In this document: piece after piece, positions 8,344 to 14,992 of the stretch
Layout: each line of letters opens with the position of its first letter
Position numbering within the stretch: the stretch's first letter is position 1
The notes under the pieces: model-generated
Database searches by the model: none
Seen by the model: only the letters and a program-made list of their open reading frames with translations
Told to the model about the DNA's origin: nothing
Source: Chrysochromulina parva
Taxonomy: Eukaryota > Haptophyta > Prymnesiales > Chrysochromulinaceae
Assembly (NCBI GenBank): GCA_002887195.1
Contig: PJAB01001230.1
Span: 1-16,175, forward strand
Direction of reading: 5' to 3'
DNA length: 16,175 nucleotides
Program-made: the position numbers and the translations under genes

Positions 8344-9438
8344 CTAATCCCCAAGATCCATCTGGTCGAACCGTCCCTCTCGCGCAGCCCGTGACTCATC
8401 CGCCGTGCGAAACCCCGTATAGTGACCACGACGCTCACACCCGTCGAGGTAATCGCAAGGCTCTTCGCCGCCCTCCGTGCAGACTGGGTTTGGGAAGAGC
8501 TTCCGAACACGGTGCAACACGCAGCGCGGCAGCCGCACCCGATTTCCTGCCCCCAAGGGGTCGGACCACTGCCACTTGATCACCGTGCGGTACATGGCGT
8601 ACCGTGCCTCGCGCCCGTCTGGGTCGCTGCTGGGCTTCCTCCGCCGCGCGCGCTGCTGGGCCTCGACGACTGCGTTGATTCGGCGCTGCTGCAGCATGTC
8701 CACAGCCATGCATGCGTTGGGGCAGCCGCCACGCTGGTCATGGTAGTCGCAGTACATGCGCCTCGCGTGCCTTTCCAGCCCGAGGGTGTCGTGCTGCACG
8801 TAGCCGCCGCCGGCCACGACGATTACGCCATCGCCGCCGTCGGCAGCGCCACCGTCGGCAGCGCCGCCGCCATCACCACCCTCGCCGTCCGGCCAGGCCT
8901 CCCAGTTCCATGCGTTCCACCAGGGGTTGTCACGTGCCCCGCCAAACAGACGATCGTCTAAAGCGGCCATCCGCGCGAGCGCCCAGTCGCTGATCTCGTC
9001 GCGCATGTCGCCGGCGCCGCCCTCGCTGCTCGTTTCGTCGCCGTTGCTACACTCGCCCATGGAGCCGATGGAGCACGCGTCCGATTCTGTCTGACTGGCG
9101 TCAGCGCCGGTTGCGAGTGCTGGCACGTGATCACTGGCCTCAGGCGATCGAGACGCGGCGGCGAGCGACTCGAGACGAGCGGAAGATGCGCGGAGCGTCG
9201 CCTTCGAAAGCCTCGTAGACAGCTCCTCGATCTCCTCCAGCAGCATGTGCCAACGATACTCTGCAGCGGCCTCGGGACCAGCAGTAGCCGTTGTCATGGC
9301 TGCTGTGGCCTCGCTGCCGACGGACCAGCCTTGCGTAGACGAGGGCGATGACCCTGCAGCTGCTCCATGCGCCTCCGACGGCGTCTCGCAGCTCGCCATG
9401 CCCGTAAACTTGCACGCGCCGCATTGGCTGCGCGGCAT
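8344..9438 (-). CDS. Transposon-borne protein with P2X7-ballast-like zinc domain, 364 aa
   Basis: ATG at 9436-9438, TAG at 8344-8346. Both ends lie inside the inverted repeats, so the gene travels with the element; it converges on the transposase gene with 123 bp between stops. The N-terminus has CGAC, an acidic low-complexity region and a helical stretch (EYRWHMLLEEIEELSTRLS). Residues 230-243 (CDYHDQRGGCPNAC) look like a zinc knuckle. Residues about 278-343 carry RYAMYRTVIKWQW, LGAGNR, LPRCVLHRVRKLFPNP and GHYTGF. That order closely follows the cytosolic C-terminal zinc-binding 'ballast' domain of P2X7 receptors (P2RX7_C), which also occurs in proteins that are not channels. There are no transmembrane segments, so this is not an ion channel. 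A DNA- or nucleotide-binding helper of transposition is a guess. Confidence 0.7.
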   Translation of the reverse strand: MPRSQCGACKFTGMASCETPSEAHGAAAGSSPSSTQGWSVGSEATAAMTTATAGPEAAAEYRWHMLLEEIEELSTRLSKATLRASSARLESLAAASRSPEASDHVPALATGADASQTESDACSIGSMGECSNGDETSSEGGAGDMRDEISDWALARMAALDDRLFGGARDNPWWNAWNWEAWPDGEGGDGGGAADGGAADGGDGVIVVAGGGYVQHDTLGLERHARRMYCDYHDQRGGCPNACMAVDMLQQRRINAVVEAQQRARRRKPSSDPDGREARYAMYRTVIKWQWSDPLGAGNRVRLPRCVLHRVRKLFPNPVCTEGGEEPCDYLDGCERRGHYTGFRTADESRAAREGRFDQMDLGD

Positions 9439-9479
9439 GACCGCGTGTGTCTGGAGGCCTCTTTCGGATGAGTTTGCAA

Positions 9480-9500
9480 GGGCGTGAGAACGGCCTTTAA
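9480..9500 (-). repeat. Right 17-bp terminal inverted repeat and TTAA target-site duplication
   Basis: GGGCGTGAGAACGGCCT at 9480-9496 is the exact reverse complement of the left end. It is followed by TTAA at 9497-9500. Removing the element and one TTAA restores continuous host sequence across the site. Confidence 0.92.
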
Positions 9501-9519
9501 TCCTGGAGAAGAGACTAAT

Positions 9520-9590
9520 TCCAAGGGATTAATTTGATTCCAACACGGAGATTACCAAGGGATTAAAAGATCCACGCGGAGATTACCGAA
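9520..9590. repeat. Short tandem duplication of about 32 bp
   Basis: CCAAGGGATTAA occurs at 9521-9532 and again at 9555-9566. CGGAGATTACC occurs at 9546-9556 and 9577-9587. This is an imperfect duplication just outside the right end of the transposon. Confidence 0.6.
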
Positions 9591-9819
9591 AGTCGGCCGC
9601 GGGGAGCGGTCGGCTTCGGGCTTGCGGCTGTTGAGTCGGCCGCGGCTTCGGTCGTCGCGCTGACGAGTGACGTGCGGGGTGTGTGTTGTTGGTGGGTTTT
9701 GTTGGTTGTGAGATTCGTCTGTGTGCCTTTGTGCGTCCGCGTGTTCCGTGTGTGTCCCGGCTCCCCCCGGTGTCTTTTTACCGAAAGTGTAAATGCCGGA
9801 GTCCAGCTGATTCCGCAAA

Positions 9820-9978
9820 CCGCATGTTCCATTTTAGTGTCAGTAATTCCGGATCACGCTGCATGCCAGAATACCTCATCTACTCTTAGCTACACTCACC
9901 GCATGTTCCATTTTAGTGTCAGTAATTCCGGATCACGCTGCATGCCAGAAGACCTCATCTACTCTATAGCTACACTCC
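9820..9978. repeat. Direct tandem duplication, 79-bp unit, two copies
   Basis: The segment starting CCGCATGTTCCATTTTAGTG at 9820 is repeated at 9899 with very few differences; the second copy has one extra base near its end (TCTATAGC against TCTTAGC). It is noncoding as far as can be seen. Confidence 0.9.
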
Positions 9979-10496
9979 TTTCGAGGAGCAGCAGCCGCGG
10001 TTCCAGAGCATGTGTACCAAAGGTCTTCACAGGTAGGCTGTTATTAGCTGTTACGGCCTTGAACAATGTGACGCGAATGGAAATGTGCGCTGCGCAGGTC
10101 GTTGACCTATATGTCGTAAGGTCGGTATGTCTGTGGTTGTGACCCTACACAATCTACATGTAGCTTGTACGAGACTACGAGCAGTAGCCAGAGCCAGTGG
10201 GCCGATTTCAGCGTTGACCGTTAAGTTCTTCTTTATTTTTTTCTCCCGGGGCGTTTACGAACGGATAACGGTTTTAACGCCGGAATACTCAAGCACACGC
10301 TCTGCACTGTCCAGCACCGCCAGTCGAGTGGGTCACGACCCGGGCACATACTAGTACAGCTGTCGGTGGCCCCGGCGCTGGGCCGCGGCGTTGAAGGTAC
10401 CCAGGTGACAGGTGTAAAGCCAAGATGCTGGCGGCGATGCATGAGCATGTGGAGTGCTGCCCACTCGACCATCCGCAGAACGTGTGGTGGGGGAGA

Positions 10497-11132
10497 TCAG
10501 TTACCAGCGGCGTGCTTCGCGATCCCAGCAAACATGAGCGCGTAGATGCCAAGAGCGACGGTCCACGTAAAGTAGTACGACGCCGAGCCTTGCTCGGAGA
10601 CGAAACCGGGTGTGAAACCGGGTGTGCCCGGAGATACCTGATTTGGTTTCTCTTTCTTCGGCTTCGCCATCATGCGCAGCGACCGCGACCGACGCGAGGC
10701 GCTCGGCTTGGAGCTCGGGACGCCTGCTGCCGCACGCGGCGCGTTGCTCCCGAACTGCCACGCGTTTTGCAAGCTGCCGTTCTTCGCCTGGTACCAGAGC
10801 AGGTACATGACGATCGGAACGTGGCCATACATGTACAAGAGGACCAAGTCCTTGGCGACCAATGGGAAGCTCAGGATACCCTCCACTCTCGGATCGACAA
10901 ACAGACCGGCAGCGTACCACGCAGGAGCCTCAGCCGCAACCTCCGCTATCATCTGTGCTGGTAATGCTCGGCCCTGTTTGGATGAGGCAGAGAGAGTGGC
11001 CGCCGGCAAAGGCGGCAGCGAATCCTGCCGGTGAAAGAGGGGCATCATTGCCAACCGCACCGGTCTGCTCGAGATCTGCCTTGTCGTGGCCGACGGCATC
11101 AGGCCGAGAGCCACGCAGAGGATGGCCGCCAT
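10497..11132 (-). CDS. Unrecognised leader-bearing protein with two membrane segments, 211 aa
   Basis: ATG at 11130-11132 in a good context (CCCATGG); TGA at 10497-10499; no intron needed. The N-terminus MAAILCVALGLMPSATT looks like a short signal peptide. It is followed by a Ser/Arg/Pro-rich stretch low in acidic residues, as in the two-part plastid leaders of algae with complex plastids; this is inference. A hydrophobic region lies at about residues 85-115 (LVAKDLVLLYMYGHVPIVMY). A basic Ser/Lys/Pro-rich linker then leads to a C-terminal helix (TWTVALGIYALMFAGIA) ending HAAGN. A small plastid or thylakoid membrane protein is possible, but I recognise no family. It is divergent from the ShK-transporter gene. 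Confidence 0.6.
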   Translation of the reverse strand: MAAILCVALGLMPSATTRQISSRPVRLAMMPLFHRQDSLPPLPAATLSASSKQGRALPAQMIAEVAAEAPAWYAAGLFVDPRVEGILSFPLVAKDLVLLYMYGHVPIVMYLLWYQAKNGSLQNAWQFGSNAPRAAAGVPSSKPSASRRSRSLRMMAKPKKEKPNQVSPGTPGFTPGFVSEQGSASYYFTWTVALGIYALMFAGIAKHAAGN

Positions 11133-11316
11133 GGGGCCGCGCCGTTCTGCGTGAACTAGCGAACCGATCCTTGAAGTTTTCAGACTGATGTGGGAATGCA
11201 GCCCAGCGCACTGCAGCTCCTACTCCGTCAAAAAAGTTGCCATTTGTGAATGTTGCCTTATTTGTATCGAGGTCTGCGAAAGGGTTGCCTCCTTTGCCCT
11301 CTTCCTGGTCGTCACG
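11133..11316. promoter_or_regulatory. Presumed bidirectional promoter region (184 bp)
   Basis: The ATGs of the divergent genes are 184 bp apart, so both 5' leaders and both promoters must fit here or overlap the genes. I see no clear TATA box. The right half is less GC-rich. The assignment rests on gene arrangement only. Confidence 0.45.
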
Positions 11317-13154
11317 ATGCGGATTCCGCCCGTGACTTTGACTTTATTATTGGCGTACTCGTCTGTCCGAGCTGTGGCGCACTGGCAACTTTCGCCGGAC
11401 GCATCCTCGGCGCTGCAACTGGACACGGCACGTGTCGGCCGCAAGGAGGCCCGCCTCTTACTCCTCCAGCAGGAGGAAGAGGAGCGTCCGCATTCGCCCG
11501 AGCGACGGTTATTGCAGCAGCAACAGGAGTCCGCACATGACGTGAAGCAGCAGCAGCTTCTAGGACCGACAGTCGAGTGTAAGTCGTGGTGCGCAGAGAC
11601 CGGGGTGCCGCTGCAGGAAACGTGCACCTACAGGCCGTGCAAGCAGTGTCCGGATTGCGAGACGCTCCGCAAGGTGCCCGACTGCGAGGCTGGGGGAGAT
11701 GACCCGCAGGTACCGTGCGTCCTGTGGGCCACGCAGGGCGAGTGTGAACGCAATCCAGAGTTCATGCGGTCGAGCTGCCCTGCATCATGCCCCGCGCCCT
11801 GCCACGTGCCTGAGCGCGTCGCTTCGGCCGCACGGCAGCATAGGGTGGGCACTACACAGACTTCCCCGCACTTCATCTTCTCCGCCCCCGCCGCCGCCGC
11901 CGCCACCGCCGCCACTCTCGCCACGACTCCCGCCACAGACCCGGACGCCGACCCCGCCGCCGCTCCGGCCGCCACTCCCGCCGCCGATCTCGACTTCGCT
12001 CCTCTCATCGACACCGACCCAGGTATCGAGGGTGATTACCATATGGAGCTCTGATGACCTCTGATGACCTCTGATGACCTCTAATTGCCTGCCTCATCAG
12101 GTATCGAGGGTGATTACCATATGGAGCTCGTTTCCAACTTCTCGCCCCCCCCGACGCCAGTGGCGTCGCCGCCGCCCGCTCCGTATGAATACTGCACCTT
12201 CGGCACCTTGACGGTGCGTAAGGTTGGGGATGCATGGGTAGATTCCCGTAACTGTGCACTAGTAGCTCAGGTGAGCCGCCACGATGGGCTCTGATGACCC
12301 CTCTGATGGCCTCTGATGACCCCTCTGATGGCCTCTGACCCCTCTGATGGCCTTCGATCGCCCCTCTGATGGCTCTGATGGCCTCTGATGGCTCTCAGGT
12401 TCATTTGATCCACGAGTACTGGCTACCCATCCTTTTGGCGGGCATCGCCCTCCTCCTCTTCTTCATCCATAATTGGATGCTCAATCTCAAGGAGCTCAAG
12501 GCGGGAGGTTGCATCTCAGAGAACATGCGCCATGCCTCCAATGTTCTCTCCACCGCGGCGGCGTACATGCTATGCTCGTTCACGACCATCGTGTTCAATA
12601 AGCTCATCCTGCGTGCGATCCCGCTGCCCGCCTTCGTTGCAGCCGTCCAGGTGCTGTGCGAGGGCCTCTGATTGCATGTGATTGCTGGGGCTTGCTCTTG
12701 ATGGCTTCGGATTGTAGTTGATTGGCCGCGGTTGCCGCCCGCGAGAGTCTCTGATGACCTCTGATTGAGCGAGGTGCGATCTCGCGTGGATCCCTTGATG
12801 GCCTCTGAGGGTCTCCTCTGATCTGATACTAAAGTGAACACGACGGATGGCAACACTAATCCCGTGCTCCCGCCTTCCCGCCACCGCTGAGCCGCCTTCC
12901 CGCCATCGCTCCGCGTTGTTCAGATGGGCGCCTCGTGCATCACGTTGCTCATCGTCAACGGCGCGCTCGCCGCCTGTTGCCACTCCCAGGCAAGTGTTGC
13001 CATCACGTCGGCCCTCTACGAGTGCTGTCGCAACCCATGCTCGTGCTTGAACGGTTCGAAAGGCGAAGAGGAGAGGGTGAAGGACGCCAAGAAGGCAAGG
13101 GCACCCCGCGACGGCCGGAGCGGCGCCAGTGGTAGCCGCAGCGGAGGCGGCGGA

Positions 13155-13190
<36 letters not shown>

Positions 13191-14992
13191 AGTGGCGGCG
13201 GCAGTGGCGGCGGCGGCGGCGGCGACGCCGGCGTCGACGCGTACGAAAAGCTCGAGGAGAGCGGCAACAGGGGAGGCTGCTGTTCACCAGAGGCTTCGTG
13301 TGGTCTCGCATGCTGCGGAGTACGCAGCTGGAAGGGTAAGCGCCCGTCTTGGCGCTCGTCTCCGATGGGCCTTTGATTGCGATTGATTGCGATTGCTTGC
13401 GTTTGATCGAATGCCTTTCCCGCGTCGCTCACCTCATCACACCAATCTCGCTTCCAATCTCGCCTAATATCCCCCTCCAATCTTGCCTAATTAGGCATCC
13501 GAGTCGGCTCGAGCGATGATGTGAGGCGATGGCTCCCCGCAGCTATGCTGCACTCGGGAGCGTACCTGTTGCTGCTGGAGGCCCTGCACCGGACCTCAGT
13601 GACGAACGTCATCGTGTGGCGACAGCTCACGCCGATGTTCACGATGGTTGTCGAGCAGGTGCGGGGGATGTGATTGCTTGCACTAGATTGCACCCGATTG
13701 CACCCGATTGCACCCGATTGCGGTCGGCCATCCGATACATCCGAGTGCAATGCATCTGACCACGTTGTGGCATGGTCTGCCAGTTCGTGCTGCCCGACGT
13801 CCTCTATCGCACCTCCTGCCTGAGTATCATCGGGCTCATCTTCCTTGTTCTCGGCGTGATGATCTACGCGGCGGCCGACTACCTGTACGACTGGCTAGGC
13901 ACCTTATTGACGATCCTCTCGATGCTGCTGATGGTGTGGGAAGGGGTCCTCAAGCGGCATCTATTGACGAATCCCAAGGAGCCGATCGTGCTTTCATTGC
14001 AAGCGATGGTCTTCGTCAACAACGCGGTCGGCTTCGTCGCGGCGATGGTGCTCGTCCTCTCGTGCGCGCTGATTGCCACTGATGACCACGGAATGCCACG
14101 GACTGCCACTGATGGCCACTGATGACCACGGAATGCCACGGACTGCCACTGATGGCCACTGATGACCACGGAATGCCACACAGACTCTTAAGCACCATGA
14201 TCACGCATTCAACAGGTACGAGCTCTGGCTCTTCGGATACCACGCGATTCCGCATATCCGGCGCGCCGAGATCGTGTATACGCTGTGCACCGCCTTCCTC
14301 AACTCTTTGTACCACTACATGGGATTGCAACTCGCGAAGGCCGTCTCGGCCTCGTTTGTGCTCGGGACGACGTTCCTCTCCAAGGTGCGTGCTTGCATGC
14401 TGAGGGCGTGCTTGTATGCTGATCGCATGCTGATTGCATGCTGATTGCATGCTGATTGCATGGCGATGTTGATTGCATGATGATGAACTCTCACAAGTTA
14501 CCCACTGAGTCGCGTGCTCGGTACGACGCTCCGTGATCCCAGGTGGCGATCGTCATCTTCGCGGCGCTTTGCATGGGGGATACGACGCGACCCGCGTGTC
14601 TGCTGGGGCTGATCCTCGCCCTGGGTGGCAATCTCATCTACCTCCTCAGCCGGCTACAGGTGCGAGCGCCACTGATGAGCTACTGATGAGCTACTGATGA
14701 GCTACTTATGAGCTACTTATGAGCTACTTATGAGCTCCTAATGAGCCGCTGAGTCCGACCGGAATGGCAATCCTCTCTCATCAGCGTGTCGACCCGACCG
14801 TCTCTGCTGCTTGCACAGGTGATGGCCGCGCAGGAGCTGAGTGAGCCGACCATTGAGGAGGACGGCACGGACATCATCGACAGCATCCGAGAGACACCCG
14901 GACGGCCAGAGGGCGAGGAGCGCAAGCCCCCCACCAGTTGGTTCAACCGACTCAGTCATGGCGGCGGTAGCGCACGCGAGCTCAAAATTTGA
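11317..14992 (+). CDS. ShK-domain / nucleotide-sugar-transporter-like fusion, nine exons, 797 aa
   Basis: The model joins 11317-12022, 12101-12270, 12399-12650, 12924-13335, 13543-13658, 13784-14061, 14216-14384, 14543-14659 and 14819-14992. All introns are GT-AG and all junctions keep frame. The ATG at 11317 starts a signal peptide (MRIPPVTLTLLLAYSSVRA); an upstream ATG at 11188 adds 43 less plausible residues. After a Gln/Glu-rich stretch comes a CX3C segment (from residue 88), then a ShK domain (VPCVLWATQGECERNPEFM, then SSCPASCPAPC, cysteines 134-162 plus one upstream). A Pro/Ala linker leads to an extra helix, WLPILLAGIALLLFFIHNW. The rest is a multi-span SLC35-type transporter (FNKLILRAIPLPAFVAAVQ; WRQLTPMFTMVVEQ; YDWLGTLLTILSMLLMVWEG; SASFVLGTTFLSK; LALGGNLIYLLSRLQ). 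Golgi or ER nucleotide-sugar transport is the family role; the substrate is unknown. The extra helix would put the ShK domain in the lumen. The tail is hydrophilic. Confidence 0.83.
11716..11802 (+). other. ShK (ShKT) domain segment
   Basis: Five cysteines here plus one just upstream (PDC) give the six-cysteine ShK spacing, with the family's WA..GEC..NP.FM...C core. In algae and plants such domains often sit on secretory-pathway enzymes such as prolyl 4-hydroxylases. This domain name does not by itself indicate a toxin. Confidence 0.85.
12020..12129. repeat. 32-bp direct duplication flanking intron 1
   Basis: Positions 12020-12051 and 12098-12129 are identical (begin CAGGTATCGAGG, end ATGGAGCTC), offset by 78 bp. 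Intron 1 is exactly 12023-12100 (78 bp). The CAG|GT in copy 1 serves as donor and the CAG in copy 2 as acceptor, so splicing leaves one copy. Confidence 0.95.
12023..12100 (+). other. Intron 1 (78 bp) with 10-bp repeats
   Basis: Donor GTATCG, acceptor CATCAG. It contains CTGATGACCT at 12051, 12061 and 12071, then CTAATTGCCT at 12081. Its length is a multiple of three, but an in-frame TGA at 12052-12054 would end translation if it were retained. Confidence 0.85.
12271..12398 (+). other. Intron 2 (128 bp) filled with CTCTGATG repeats
   Basis: Donor GTGAGC, acceptor CTCTCAG. From about 12289 to 12396 it consists of eight CTCTGATG units spaced mostly 9-12 bp, partly as a 22-bp dimer. Confidence 0.88.
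12651..12923 (+). other. Intron 3 (273 bp)
   Basis: Donor GTGCTG after CAG, acceptor TTGTTCAG. It holds scattered TGATTG, TGATGG and CTCTGATGACC words without a regular array. The junction restores AAVQ|MGAS in the transporter. The donor is weak; another GT at 12656 would break the frame fit. Confidence 0.75.
13139..13232 (+). repeat. GGC microsatellite encoding a poly-Gly loop in exon 4
   Basis: A nearly pure GGC/GGA run encodes about 28 Gly with a few Ser. It lies in a long hydrophilic loop of the transporter between cysteine clusters ECCRNPCSC upstream and GGCCSPEASCGLACC downstream. It is prone to length change. Confidence 0.9.
13336..13542 (+). other. Intron 4 (207 bp)
   Basis: Donor GTAAGC, acceptor CCCCGCAG. 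Near its start GATTGCGATT is repeated (13375-13398). Later, CCAATCTCGC/CCAATCTTGC-like words recur three times (about 13442-13488). Confidence 0.85.
13659..13783 (+). other. Intron 5 (125 bp) with a 10-bp repeat
   Basis: Donor GTGCGG, acceptor CTGCCAG. GATTGCACCC repeats at 13686, 13696 and 13706, with a partial fourth copy at 13716. Confidence 0.88.
14062..14215 (+). other. Intron 6 (154 bp) with a 40-bp repeat
   Basis: Donor GTGCGC, acceptor TCAACAG. GATGACCACGGAATGCCAC recurs at 14081, 14121 and 14161, so the unit is 40 bp in about 2.5 copies. The TC|G junction restores Ser before YELWLFGYH. Confidence 0.85.
14385..14542 (+). other. Intron 7 (158 bp) with an 11-bp repeat
   Basis: Donor GTGCGT, acceptor GATCCCAG. 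Units of CTGATTGCATG lie at 14419 (one base different), 14430, 14441 and 14452; further TGATTGCATG and TGATGATG words follow. Confidence 0.9.
14660..14818 (+). other. Intron 8 (159 bp) with seven 11-bp repeats
   Basis: Donor GTGCGA, acceptor TTGCACAG. Seven contiguous 11-bp units run from 14671 to 14747. Three read ACTGATGAGCT, three ACTTATGAGCT and one CCTAATGAGCC. Confidence 0.92.

Larger units (their letters stand above)
2926..9496. mobile_element. Kolobok-like TTAA DNA transposon, apparently complete (6,571 bp)
   Basis: The ends are perfect 17-bp inverted repeats: AGGCCGTTCTCACGCCC at left and its reverse complement at right. Each is flanked directly outside by TTAA (2922-2925 and 9497-9500), as expected for a TTAA target-site duplication. 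Inside are two convergent intact reading frames, a DDE-type transposase and a zinc-domain protein, with coding starts 145 bp and 59 bp from the left and right ends. TTAA duplication is characteristic of piggyBac and Kolobok; the transposase motifs fit Kolobok better. Intact frames and perfect ends suggest a recent insertion. Superfamily assignment is by motif reading, not by a search. Confidence 0.85.
9501..10496. other. Non-genic region between the transposon and the 211-aa gene
   Basis: No convincing coding sequence was found on either strand. It is less GC-rich than its surroundings and contains two small tandem duplications, listed separately. It lies 3' of the 211-aa gene. Before the transposon inserted, its left part would have been the immediate 5' flank of the propeller-protein gene. 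On the minus strand, TCTCTTCTCCAG at about 9503-9514 looks like a splice acceptor next to the insertion site, but no upstream exon was identified. Confidence 0.5.

Noticed and set aside
2926..9496. piggyBac assignment from the TTAA duplication.
   Set aside because: The ends start AGG rather than the usual CCC-type piggyBac ends, and the transposase blocks fit the Kolobok-like pattern better. It is not fully excluded without a search.
9552..9832. Minus-strand frames that might be a lost leader exon of the propeller protein.
   Set aside because: They are hydrophilic, with no signal peptide, and no splice path to the propeller frame could be supported.
11188..11316. Start of the ShK-transporter at the upstream ATG at 11188.
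   Set aside because: It would place 43 Cys-rich residues ahead of a clear signal peptide; the ATG at 11317 gives a canonical secretory start.
12289..12396. CRISPR-like or satellite array.
   Set aside because: Repeats are short, irregular and confined to an intron with matching splice junctions and frame; there are no unique spacers.
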